From an uncultured Pelagibacteraceae bacterium (GTDB lineage: Bacteria > Pseudomonadota > Alphaproteobacteria > Pelagibacterales > Pelagibacteraceae): DNA of 64,000 nt. Under the pieces are notes generated by a model. The model was not told the origin of the DNA. It did no database searches and saw only the letters and a program-made list of their open reading frames with translations. Both the position numbers and the translations under genes were made by a program. Below, in pieces: positions 10,107 to 17,631 of the stretch. How positions within the stretch are numbered: the stretch's first letter is position 1; every line of letters starts with the position of its first letter. The stretch spans positions 27,665-91,664 of the forward strand of contig CACLFM010000004.1 of the NCBI GenBank assembly GCA_902606115.1, read 5' to 3'.

Positions 10107-11296
10107 TGAAAATTAGACCGGTTATTTTATGCGGTGGGGCAGGTACTAGACTTTGGCCTAAAAAAACTAATCATCAAGCAAAACAATTCATAGATTTTGG
10201 TAATTGGACTTTATTAGGCAAAACTTTGGAGAGAGTTAAAGCATCTATATTTGATGCTCCAATCATAAGTACTAATGCTAAGTATTTAAGACAAGTAAAG
10301 CAACACCTAAAGAAACACAAAATAAAAAAATTTAAGATAGTTTTAGAACCAGATAAAAGAAATACAGCACCAGCTATATTAAGTACGGCATTAATAAAAG
10401 ATATTCCAAACGAACAACCTTTAATGTTTTTAGCTGCTGATCATTTGATAGAGAAGGTTGGATTATTTAATAAAGCTATTAAAAAAAATCAAAAAAAACT
10501 CAATTATAATAATATCTTTATATTTGGGATTAAACCAACAATGCCCTCTAGTGAATTTGGATATTTTTTAACAAAAAATAACAAAGTATCTAGATTTGTA
10601 GAAAAGCCTAAAGAAGCTAAAGCTAAACAAATAATTAGCAAAAAGGGCTATTGGAATTCTGGAATGTTTTACTTGAGAAAAGACTCAATTATTAATAATT
10701 TTAAGAAATACCAACCAAATATTTACCGAAACTGTAACAATGCTGTAACAAAAGCAAAATATAAAAGTAATGTGTATTATTTAAACAAACAAGCATTTAC
10801 TAAAGCTACAGCAAAATCGTTTGATTACGCGATACTAGAGAAAACTAAAAATATCAATGCTATCAAGCTTGATATTCCATGGTCAGATCTAGGGAGCTGG
10901 AAAGAAATCTGCAAAATGTATGGAAAGATTAAAAATAGATATTTTAAAAAGAAAAACGTATTTCATAGACCATGGGGCAGCTACACAAACTTATTTAAAG
11001 GCAAAGAATTCTTAATTAAAGAATTATATGTGAAACCTAAAGGTATTTTAAGTCTTCAAAAACATTTTCATAGAGCAGAACATTGGGTAGTTACTCATGG
11101 AATCCCAAAAATTACTCTAAATAAAAGTAAATTCTTAAAGAAACCTGGTGAAACTATTTATATCCCACTAGGAGCTGTTCATAGAATTGAAAATCCATTT
11201 AAAAAACCGGTAAAAATTATAGAAGCACAAATAGGCTCAATTCTTAAAGAAACAGATATTGTCAGATATCAAGACATATATGGCCGTGTTAAATAA
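10106..11296 (+). CDS. manC: mannose-1-phosphate guanylyltransferase (ManC/CpsB type)
   Basis: 396 residues, shorter than the usual ~470. The N-terminal nucleotidyltransferase carries 'CGGAGTRLWP' (9-18), 'AADHLI' and 'VEKPKEAKAK'. The C-terminal type-II phosphomannose isomerase-like cupin starts near 'HRPWGSYTNLF' and has 'SLQKHFHRAEHWVVTHG' (about 315-332). Makes GDP-mannose and probably interconverts fructose-6-P and mannose-6-P, for cell-surface glycans. Shortening is spread over linkers; both core domains look present. Third gene of the valS operon; a hairpin overlaps its stop codon. Confidence 0.88.
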   Translation: MKIRPVILCGGAGTRLWPKKTNHQAKQFIDFGNWTLLGKTLERVKASIFDAPIISTNAKYLRQVKQHLKKHKIKKFKIVLEPDKRNTAPAILSTALIKDIPNEQPLMFLAADHLIEKVGLFNKAIKKNQKKLNYNNIFIFGIKPTMPSSEFGYFLTKNNKVSRFVEKPKEAKAKQIISKKGYWNSGMFYLRKDSIINNFKKYQPNIYRNCNNAVTKAKYKSNVYYLNKQAFTKATAKSFDYAILEKTKNINAIKLDIPWSDLGSWKEICKMYGKIKNRYFKKKNVFHRPWGSYTNLFKGKEFLIKELYVKPKGILSLQKHFHRAEHWVVTHGIPKITLNKSKFLKKPGETIYIPLGAVHRIENPFKKPVKIIEAQIGSILKETDIVRYQDIYGRVK

Positions 11297-11310
11297 TTAA
11301 CACGACCATA
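11279..11310. terminator. hairpin between convergent manC and the PiT-like gene
   Basis: TATGGCCGTGTTAA (11279-11292) pairs with TTAACACGACCATA (11297-11310) with one mismatch and a 4-base loop that contains the manC stop. It lies between convergent genes, suggesting a shared terminator, but neither side has a classic T-run, so it may instead protect 3' ends. Confidence 0.5.
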
Positions 11311-11319
11311 AAAATATAT

Positions 11320-12285
11320 TTAAAACCAATTGTTTGGTATTATTAGATAATGTATTGAAAGAACTATACCTACTGAAACAGTTAAGCCGAATACCATTTT
11401 TAGGAAATCTTTTCCAATTAATGGAAAGACGTAACCTAGCTTATATTCTTTGTTCATAGTAGCTATAGCAAGTTCTCTTCCACATAATAAACCTACAAAA
11501 ACCCATGTCGTAGACATAGGTAAATCGTTTAGTTCTTTAAAGTAGAATAAGACACAAGCATAAATGACGTTAATAATTGTCGCTGATCTTGCGTACCTTG
11601 TTCCTGTTTTTTCAAGGACAACTTTTTGAATTGGTCCTCCTTGAATGTAGAAAATATAAAATAATAATGCAGTGAAGTAAGCCATTACAATTAAAAGTAA
11701 TGTTAAATCTAACTGTCTAGGTAGATACACTGCAATATTAGCTACATCGTGAGATAACCAAACCCACCATAACCAACCAGAAGAAATCCAAACACCATTT
11801 CTCCAGAAGCCTACCCATTTTTCATCTACTTCATCAAATTTTTCATTAATGAATTTAGAGACAGCTATCCAGGCGATGTAAGCAACCATTGCTGCCAAAC
11901 CATAGCCAACGACGCTTTTCATAAGCATTTTTTCAAGCACAACCGTTGAGGCAAATGCTGAAAGAACTAAAAAGGTAGTTGAAACTGGTATTCCAATTCT
12001 AGTTAATAATAATAGTATTGCAGGCGCTACTGCGTGATACCACTGAATTTCTTGATAAGGTATTCTAGTTAATCTTCCATAAGAAATATCACCATCATAC
12101 GAATACCATCCCCATGCTAACGCAATAATCATTACAGCTGATGCAGATCCTGCAAGTGTATACCATTTAAACCACTTCTTTTTTGAAGCTATAAATGTAC
12201 CTAGTGTTTGAATTGAGTCGTTAGCGATTACGCTATAACCGGCAAGGCCAAAGCCTATAACCGTGTAAACTAAAGTCATATCCAT
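11320..12285 (-). CDS. PiT-family-like membrane permease (substrate unknown)
   Basis: 321 residues, about nine or ten hydrophobic helices. It has the inverted-repeat hallmarks of the PiT (phosphate/inorganic) transporters: 'VIANDSIQTLGT' at 19-30 and 'WLSHDVANIAV' at 176-186 correspond to the paired asparagine/aspartate motifs, and 'GIPVSTT' (98-104) and 'LPMSTTWVFVGLLCGRE' (255-271) to the family's PVSTTHxxxG motif, twice. It lacks the large central cytoplasmic domain of E. coli PitA. Likely an ion-coupled anion permease; phosphate is only a guess. Strong Shine-Dalgarno (minus-strand AAAGGAG, 12291-12297) 5 bases before the ATG. Single-gene unit. Confidence 0.6.
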   Translation of the reverse strand: MDMTLVYTVIGFGLAGYSVIANDSIQTLGTFIASKKKWFKWYTLAGSASAVMIIALAWGWYSYDGDISYGRLTRIPYQEIQWYHAVAPAILLLLTRIGIPVSTTFLVLSAFASTVVLEKMLMKSVVGYGLAAMVAYIAWIAVSKFINEKFDEVDEKWVGFWRNGVWISSGWLWWVWLSHDVANIAVYLPRQLDLTLLLIVMAYFTALLFYIFYIQGGPIQKVVLEKTGTRYARSATIINVIYACVLFYFKELNDLPMSTTWVFVGLLCGRELAIATMNKEYKLGYVFPLIGKDFLKMVFGLTVSVGIVLSIHYLIIPNNWF

Positions 12286-12476
12286 TCTTTCTCCTTTATA
12301 TTATTGTTTTCGGTTCATATCGATTCATGACTTAAGATCTATCTAATGTGAGAATAAAAAAAATTCTATAAAAGAATTAATTAATTTTTGAATTAAAGAG
12401 AGGATTCGCCAACTAATAAACTATTAAATACTGATGTCTACTTTAAAATATTTTTTATTTCGTAATACAGTTGTGT

Positions 12477-13127
12477 TTATTTAATTAATTTCTTAATAAA
12501 ATATACAGCTATTAGAGCCCCCAAAAATTCAGCTAAAATATATGTAGGCGTATTCAAATAATTAATTCCCGTAAAAGAATCAGTAAAAGTTCTTGCTATC
12601 GTAACAGCTGGATTTGCAAAAGATGTTGATGATGTGAACCAATAACCGGCCATAATATATGTTGCAACACTAGCAGCTATTGTTATTTTACCATCTTTTT
12701 GAGTAGCAAAAATAATAAAAATTAAACCAAAAGTAGCAATTATTTCAGATAAGAAAATATGAAAGCCATCTCTATTTTTTGTAGATAACTCAAGAATATC
12801 GTGTTCAAAAAAAACATTAGCCAACATAACACCAATCAAACAACCAAGTATTTGTGCAGGAATATAAAAGATCAGAAGTTTTCCATTGATTTTTTTTCTT
12901 AAAAACATCGCTAAACTCACAAAAGGATTGAAATGTGCACCTGAAATATTTGCAAAAGCAGTTATTAAGACGAATAGGCCAGCACCAGTTGCGAGTGTAT
13001 TAGCTGTTAATCTCAAAGCATTATCATTTGTGAGATTTTCAGCCATTATTCCAGACCCAACAATGACCATTACTAAAAAGCTACTGCCAATAAATTCACC
13101 TAAAAATATTTTGTTAGTATTTTTCAC
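12477..13127 (-). CDS. aquaporin / MIP-family channel
   Basis: 216 residues, six hydrophobic helices plus two half-helices. The first pore motif is NPF (67-69, 'SGAHFNPFVS') instead of NPA; the second is canonical NPA (172-174) followed by the conserved pore arginine R179. This resembles the small bacterial AqpZ/AqpS group. It may pass water, small neutral solutes or arsenite; no ars gene is adjacent, so substrate is open. The start shares one base (TAATG) with the stop of the preceding small membrane protein, so the two are translationally coupled. Confidence 0.85.
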   Translation of the reverse strand: MKNTNKIFLGEFIGSSFLVMVIVGSGIMAENLTNDNALRLTANTLATGAGLFVLITAFANISGAHFNPFVSLAMFLRKKINGKLLIFYIPAQILGCLIGVMLANVFFEHDILELSTKNRDGFHIFLSEIIATFGLIFIIFATQKDGKITIAASVATYIMAGYWFTSSTSFANPAVTIARTFTDSFTGINYLNTPTYILAEFLGALIAVYFIKKLIK

Positions 13128-13348
13128 TAGATAATAATCTTATAAATTCCTATTAAGAACAATGGTATTTGTAGTCCAAAGTTAGTCATTATTGCTTTAT
13201 CTTTACTAACAAATCCAGCTATAGTCCATCCAACAACTCCTAATCCATGAAAATATATATTTATTGGATATATATTTAGATTAGTTAAAAGAATGCCAAC
13301 TAAAACTAGAAATGTGCTTATCCATTTAAGGTATTTTTTTACAAACAT
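13127..13348 (-). CDS. small membrane protein of unknown function (two hydrophobic helices)
   Basis: 73 residues from the ATG at 13348 (MFVKKYLKW...). An upstream in-frame ATG at 13369 is less likely, because a strong Shine-Dalgarno (minus-strand AAGGAGG) sits 6 bases before the 13348 start. Two hydrophobic spans, 'ISTFLVLVGILLTNLN' and 'NFGLQIPLFLIGIYKII', flank a loop with 'HGLGVVGWTIAGFVSKDKA'. Similar small proteins occur in SAR11 genomes as an uncharacterised family (from memory). First gene of a two-gene unit with the aquaporin. Confidence 0.65.
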   Translation of the reverse strand: MFVKKYLKWISTFLVLVGILLTNLNIYPINIYFHGLGVVGWTIAGFVSKDKAIMTNFGLQIPLFLIGIYKIII

Positions 13349-13399
13349 ATTTTCCTCCTTAATTTGCAATATATAGATTTTTTGATTATTTCTTAATAT

Positions 13400-13795
13400 T
13401 TACTTACACTTTTTACACAGACCAAAAAACTCAAGATTGTATTTGTTGTATTTCATACCTTCTTTGTCTTGAAAATTTGATAGGTATTTTGATAACTTTG
13501 AGCTACTAATTTCTTTTACATCTTCGCATGACTCACAAATAGAAAATGCTGTAGCATTTGCAATTGTACAAGCCGAATTTCTACAGGCAATAAATGCATT
13601 TCTACTTTCAATTTTGTGAATTTTTCCTATTTCTACCAATTTATCTAACGCTCTATAAACCTGAGGAGGTGCTTTTAAACCTTTTTTTTGGACATTAAAC
13701 AGTATTGAATATGCTTTCATAGGTTGAGCAGATTTTTCAATAATATCTAAAACTATTTTTTGATTTTTAGATAAATATTCTTGTTTTTGTGCCAT
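13400..13795 (-). CDS. zur: Fur-family metalloregulator, probable Zur
   Basis: 131 residues from ATG 13795; an in-frame TTG at 13810 is the longer alternative. Winged helix at the N-terminus ('LSKNQKIVLDIIEKSAQPMKAYSILFNV', then 'APPQVYRALDKLVEIGKIHKIES'). The two structural Cys pairs of Fur/Zur proteins are present (SICESC and the final GLCKKC). The stretch before the first pair reads 'ACRNSACTIANATAF', without the histidines usually found there, so the sensing site may differ. It follows znuC-znuB in the same direction, which argues for zinc sensing. Probably represses the znu genes through the boxes at 15402-15432. Confidence 0.85.
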   Translation of the reverse strand: MAQKQEYLSKNQKIVLDIIEKSAQPMKAYSILFNVQKKGLKAPPQVYRALDKLVEIGKIHKIESRNAFIACRNSACTIANATAFSICESCEDVKEISSSKLSKYLSNFQDKEGMKYNKYNLEFFGLCKKCK

Positions 13796-13817
13796 ATTCT
13801 TTTTTATCAATTTATAG

Positions 13818-14621
13818 TTAGTTATTCAATTGTGATTTTTTTTTTATTTTAGTTAATGATAATATAAACAATATTAAACCTGAGGTTATTATCGATGGAC
13901 CTGACGGAGTATTTATCTCCAAAGATGCAAATAATCCTATAATAACTGATAACAAACCACCAATAATTGAAAATATTACCATTTGATTTGGATTATCTGA
14001 TAAATTTCTTGCCATCGCTGCTGGTATAATCAGCATTCCAGTAATTAATAATAAACCTACCATCTTAATTGAAATAGCAATAATTGCTGCCAACAATATT
14101 GTAAAGATTGCATTATATTTTTCAGGATTCATTCCTTCAGCTTCTGCTAATTCATAATTTACGGTTGATGCAAACAAAGGTTTCCATATTATTTTTAATA
14201 CTATTAAAATTATGGCACCACCTATCCAAACAACAGCTATATCATTAACATTGACTGCAAGTATGTCTCCAAACAAAAGCCCCATTAGATCAAATCTGAT
14301 GGTAGCTAAAAGACCAATAACCACCAATCCTATTGCTAAAGATGAATGAGCCAAAAGACCCAGCAAAGCATCTGCAGGTAAATTTGTTTTTTTTTGTAAC
14401 TTTAGTAAAATTAAAGCAACAATTGATGAAATAACAAAAACAGAAAGAGCCATATTAATCTCAGTCGTATAAGATAAAGTTACCCCTAATAATGCTGAAT
14501 GAGCTAACGTATCACCGAAGAACGATAATCTTCTCCAAACAACAAAACATCCAAGAGGTCCTGTAACTAAAGCCATTCCAATACCAACTAACAAAGCCCT
14601 TACAAAAAAATCATCTAACAT
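13818..14621 (-). CDS. znuB: zinc ABC transporter permease ZnuB
   Basis: 267 residues, about eight hydrophobic helices, ABC-3 permease family. The N-terminal 'LLVGIGMALVTGPLGCFVVWRRLSFFGDTLAHSALLG' is diagnostic; 'INMALSVFVISSIVALILL' and 'KMVGLLLITGMLIIPAAMARNLS' follow. Inner-membrane channel for Zn2+ (manganese or iron are possible in this family, but Zur and a His-rich ZnuA favour zinc). Its start coincides with the znuC stop (one-base overlap). Confidence 0.93.
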   Translation of the reverse strand: MLDDFFVRALLVGIGMALVTGPLGCFVVWRRLSFFGDTLAHSALLGVTLSYTTEINMALSVFVISSIVALILLKLQKKTNLPADALLGLLAHSSLAIGLVVIGLLATIRFDLMGLLFGDILAVNVNDIAVVWIGGAIILIVLKIIWKPLFASTVNYELAEAEGMNPEKYNAIFTILLAAIIAISIKMVGLLLITGMLIIPAAMARNLSDNPNQMVIFSIIGGLLSVIIGLFASLEINTPSGPSIITSGLILFILSLTKIKKKSQLNN

Positions 14622-15373
14622 CAGTTTTCTTTTTTTTCTATTGTTCCGTCAATTTTGTGAATATGATCATGTGAGTGTTCGTAAACAGATAATATTTTAG
14701 AAATATCTTTACCAAATAACTCCTGATATTTTTCGTTATTTGCTACATCTAACGGTGTCCCTGAACAACATACATGACCATTTAAACAAACAACATGATC
14801 GGTTTTAGACATAACTACATGTAGATTATGAGAAATTAATAATATTCCACAATTTAATGTGTCGGATATCTTTTTTATCAGCTCGTATAAAGCTATCTCA
14901 CCATTGAAATCAACACCTTGAACAGGCTCATCTAACACTAAAAGCTCTGGTTTTTTTGCTATTGCTCTAGCCATAAGAACTCTTTGAAACTCTCCTCCAG
15001 ATAAACTTTTTAGATCTTTATTTTTTAAATGTGGCGTCCCTGTAATTTCTAAAGCACTATCAATTTCATTGTTTTTTAAAGTACTTGTTAAATTCATAAA
15101 GTCATTAACCCTTATAGGTAAAGTCCAATCAATATTAATCTTTTGTGGCACATAAGCTATTTTATCCGTAAATTTTTCGACACTGCCCTCTATTTTTTTA
15201 TACAATCCTAAAGTGATTTTGGCAGTAGTTGATTTTCCAGAGCCATTTGGGCCTATTAAAGTTATTATTTTCCCTTTTTTAATTTCAAGAGATACACCCC
15301 TAACTAACCATTTATCATTAACTAAAACCCCGGCGTTTTCTAATTTTACCAAAGTATCATTTTTATTTGTCAT
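14621..15373 (-). CDS. znuC: zinc ABC transporter ATP-binding protein ZnuC
   Basis: 250 residues. Walker A 'GPNGSGKST' (about 42-50), signature 'LSGGEFQRVLMARAI', Walker B 'LLVLDEPVQGVD' and switch histidine 'LLISHNLHVV'. The C-terminal tail has 'HSHDHIHK', a small His cluster often found in ZnuC. Energises ZnuB. First gene of the leftward znuC-znuB-zur unit, divergent from znuA across an 82-base gap holding two Zur-like boxes. Confidence 0.93.
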   Translation of the reverse strand: MTNKNDTLVKLENAGVLVNDKWLVRGVSLEIKKGKIITLIGPNGSGKSTTAKITLGLYKKIEGSVEKFTDKIAYVPQKINIDWTLPIRVNDFMNLTSTLKNNEIDSALEITGTPHLKNKDLKSLSGGEFQRVLMARAIAKKPELLVLDEPVQGVDFNGEIALYELIKKISDTLNCGILLISHNLHVVMSKTDHVVCLNGHVCCSGTPLDVANNEKYQELFGKDISKILSVYEHSHDHIHKIDGTIEKKEN

Positions 15374-15401
15374 TTTAATTAAATTTAGCTTGTAATTTTA
15401 T

Positions 15402-15416
15402 TGTTATATTATTACA
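15402..15416. promoter_or_regulatory. Zur-like box 1
   Basis: TGTTATATTATTACA, a 7-1-7 imperfect palindrome: the right half TATTACA differs from the reverse complement of TGTTATA (TATAACA) at one base. It resembles the TGTTATANTATAACA core of alphaproteobacterial Zur sites (recalled from the literature) and lies in the znuC/znuA divergent gap. Confidence 0.6.
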
Positions 15417-15417
15417 T

Positions 15418-15432
15418 AGTTACATTATAACA
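15418..15432. promoter_or_regulatory. Zur-like box 2
   Basis: AGTTACATTATAACA matches the same 15-base core with two deviations in the left half and a perfect right half TATAACA. It begins two bases after box 1 ends, so the centres are 16 bases apart. Two abutting sites suggest cooperative binding of two dimers controlling both znuC-B-zur and znuA. Confidence 0.55.
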
Positions 15433-15455
15433 ATTACTTATAAAGGCAATTAACC

Positions 15456-16481
15456 ATGAAAAATATTATCAGAAACAAACTATTTACACCAATCATAAGC
15501 TTATTTTTAATTTTTACCCCGCTAAAAGCAGAAGTTAACGTTGTGACGTCTATTAAACCTCTTCATTCACTAACTAGTTATATTATGGAAGGTGTAGGGG
15601 AACCCGGATTAATCATTGATGGTGTTGCATCGCCTCATAATTTTCAAATCAAACCTTCTCATGCAAAAATGCTTCAAAAAGCTGATTTAGTTATATGGGT
15701 AGGTGAAGATCTTGAAAGCTTTTTACCAACTGCATTAAAATCTATTCCTAAGAATTCTGTGATCCTTGAACTATTAGATCAAAGTGGATTGAAGAAATTA
15801 AAATTTAGAGAAAAAAATATTTTTGAAGGGCATGATGAACATGGACACGATGAGCATGGTGATGATGAGCATGCTAAAAAAAAAGATGACCATGATGACC
15901 ATGAAGATGAAGAGCATGCGAAAAAAGAAGAAGGGCATGATGAACATGGACACGATGAGCATGGCCACGCGCACGGTGAGTATGACCCACATATTTGGTT
16001 AGATCCTTTAAATGCTAAAGTAATAGTTAAAAAAATTACAAATCAATTAGTGAAAATCGATAGCTCTAATAGCGCTGCATATAAAGCAAACTCTAAAAAA
16101 TTATTAAAGGATTTAGACACATTAACTAAATCAATAAAAAAAGACTTAAATAAAAATGCAAGTTTTGTTGTATTTCATGATGCTTATCAATATTTTGAAA
16201 AAAGATTTGGCTTAAGTGTAGTAGGTGCTTTAACTGTCAACCCTGATGTAATGCCTGGTGCGGAGCAGTTGTCAGAGATAAGAGAAGTTATAGAAGAAAA
16301 AAAAGTAAAATGTATATTTTCTGAACCTCAATTTAATCCAGCAATAATTAAATCTATTGCAAGTGATACAGGTGTAAAAACTGGAGTCCTTGATCCATTG
16401 GGTGCAACTATAAATAAAAGTAAAAATATGTATTTTAATTTAATTGAAGATATGTCCAACGCATTAAAGGATTGTTCTTAA
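15456..16481 (+). CDS. znuA: zinc ABC transporter periplasmic binding protein ZnuA
   Basis: 341 residues with a signal peptide (cleavage near LKA|E at about 25). Cluster 9 metal-binding lipocalin-like SBP: 'VVTSIKPLHSLTSYIMEGVG' at the N-terminus, first metal histidine in 'SPHNFQIKPS', then a long acidic His-rich loop (about residues 125-175, repeated HGHDEH/HDDHED units) and 'YDPHIWLDPLNAK', 'FVVFHDAYQYFEKRFGLSVVGALTVNP'. The His loop is the ZnuA zinc-chelating module. An exact 32-bp repeat inside the gene (15828-15859 and 15933-15964) built part of it. Delivers Zn2+ to ZnuBC. Confidence 0.94.
   Translation: MKNIIRNKLFTPIISLFLIFTPLKAEVNVVTSIKPLHSLTSYIMEGVGEPGLIIDGVASPHNFQIKPSHAKMLQKADLVIWVGEDLESFLPTALKSIPKNSVILELLDQSGLKKLKFREKNIFEGHDEHGHDEHGDDEHAKKKDDHDDHEDEEHAKKEEGHDEHGHDEHGHAHGEYDPHIWLDPLNAKVIVKKITNQLVKIDSSNSAAYKANSKKLLKDLDTLTKSIKKDLNKNASFVVFHDAYQYFEKRFGLSVVGALTVNPDVMPGAEQLSEIREVIEEKKVKCIFSEPQFNPAIIKSIASDTGVKTGVLDPLGATINKSKNMYFNLIEDMSNALKDCS
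15828..15859 (+). repeat. 32-bp exact direct repeat, copy 1, in the ZnuA histidine-rich loop
   Basis: Identical to 15933-15964; the 105-base offset equals 35 codons, so frame is preserved and the encoded GHDEHGHDEHG unit occurs twice. Confidence 0.95.
15933..15964 (+). repeat. 32-bp exact direct repeat, copy 2, in the ZnuA histidine-rich loop
   Basis: Second copy of 15828-15859, at a 35-codon offset; shorter AT/GAGCATG units lie between them. Could expand or contract by recombination without frameshift. Confidence 0.95.
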
Positions 16482-16487
16482 TTAAAT

Positions 16488-17264
16488 TTAATCAATTGTT
16501 ATCTCTATTGGTGTATGATCTGAGGGTTTTTCTCTCCCTCTAGGATATTTATTTATTTTAATATCTTTAATGTTATCAATTAATGAGCTTGATACTAAGA
16601 AGTGATCAATTCTCATACCACTATTTTTTTGCCATGCGCCACTCATATAATCCCAAAAAGTATAACCTTCTTTATCTGGATAAATATATCTAAAGGTATC
16701 AAAAAATCCTAAATTAATTATTTCTCTGAATTTCTTTCTAATCTCCAATCTAAACAGGGCATCGTTCTCATAGGATTTGTGGTTGTGCACATCTTCTTCA
16801 GCAGGAATTATATTAAAATCTCCGCCTATAATGATATTGCTATTTTCTTTTAAGTTTTTTTTTAATGTTTTTATAAAGTTATCTAACCAGTTTAATTTGT
16901 AATCATATTTTTCTGTATCTACTGGATTTCCATTAGGAGTATATATATTGATTAAATTAATTTTTTTCTTTTTGTGAGTTAATTCACCAGAAATAACTCT
17001 GGATTGATTTAACTTATCTTTAAAAATATTTTGTTTTATATTATTTAATTTATTCTTTGATATGAAGGCAACACCATTGTAGCTTTTTTGACCAAACACA
17101 TAACTCTCATATTTTAGATTTTTAAAATCTTCAAATGGATAATTTTTTTCCTCAGTTTTTATTTCTTGCATCATTACGATGTCAGGATCAGATTTTTTTA
17201 AATATTCTTTTATATTATTTATTCTTGCTCTTACAGAATTGACATTCCAAGAGCTTATTATCAT
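16488..17264 (-). CDS. xthA: exodeoxyribonuclease III
   Basis: 258 residues from the ATG at 17264 ('MIISSWNVNSVRARI'); the frame opens 10 codons earlier inside the upstream gene but that extension is not family-like. AP-endonuclease signatures: 'WNVNSVRAR', 'MMQEIKTEE' (catalytic Glu), 'NIYTPNGNPV', 'GGDFNIIPAEEDVHN' and the closing 'PSDHTPI' (catalytic His). It repairs abasic sites and removes 3' blocks. Start overlaps the erpA-like stop by one base (TAATG). Convergent with znuA with a 6-base gap. Confidence 0.93.
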   Translation of the reverse strand: MIISSWNVNSVRARINNIKEYLKKSDPDIVMMQEIKTEEKNYPFEDFKNLKYESYVFGQKSYNGVAFISKNKLNNIKQNIFKDKLNQSRVISGELTHKKKKINLINIYTPNGNPVDTEKYDYKLNWLDNFIKTLKKNLKENSNIIIGGDFNIIPAEEDVHNHKSYENDALFRLEIRKKFREIINLGFFDTFRYIYPDKEGYTFWDYMSGAWQKNSGMRIDHFLVSSSLIDNIKDIKINKYPRGREKPSDHTPIEITID

Positions 17265-17581
17265 TATAGAGAGAACGAAACACCACACCCACAAGATGAT
17301 TTACTTTGCGGATTACTAATTCTAAATTGTTCACCAATTAATTCTTTAACAAAATCTACTTCAGATCCTTTTAATAAATCAGCTGATGTTTTATCAATTA
17401 GAATATTGTTATATTGAATGTCATCATTTTCTTTTCCAGTATCTACTGAAAAATTATATTGAAAACCAGAGCATCCACCACCTTTAATAGCGATTCTAAA
17501 AAAAGATCCTTTTTCCTTTTTTGATAACAAATAGTTTATTTGTTTTATCGCATTATCAGTAAATTTAATTTCTTTAATCAT
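17264..17581 (-). CDS. erpA: A-type iron-sulfur carrier protein (ErpA/IscA/HesB family)
   Basis: 105 residues, normal length. The three conserved cysteines are present: 'GGGCSGFQY' near residue 37 and the terminal 'SSCGCGVSFS'. It receives and passes Fe-S clusters to apoproteins in the cytoplasm. Location next to xthA and divergent from dgt-argS is the standard alphaproteobacterial position of the erpA homologue; the exact sub-family (ErpA or IscA) cannot be settled by eye. Confidence 0.88.
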   Translation of the reverse strand: MIKEIKFTDNAIKQINYLLSKKEKGSFFRIAIKGGGCSGFQYNFSVDTGKENDDIQYNNILIDKTSADLLKGSEVDFVKELIGEQFRISNPQSKSSCGCGVSFSL

Positions 17582-17631
17582 CTAGTAAGGCTGTTAATAG
17601 TAATATAATTATAATTTACCTTTTTTAAAGT

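Noticed and set aside
12286..12476. Small gene or RNA in the 191-base gap upstream of the PiT-like gene
   Set aside because: Only AT-rich sequence with weak dyads and the ribosome-binding site of the PiT-like gene; nothing supportable.
15798..15992. 64-codon minus-strand frame with Met/Ile repeats
   Set aside because: Mirror image of the His-rich repeat of znuA.
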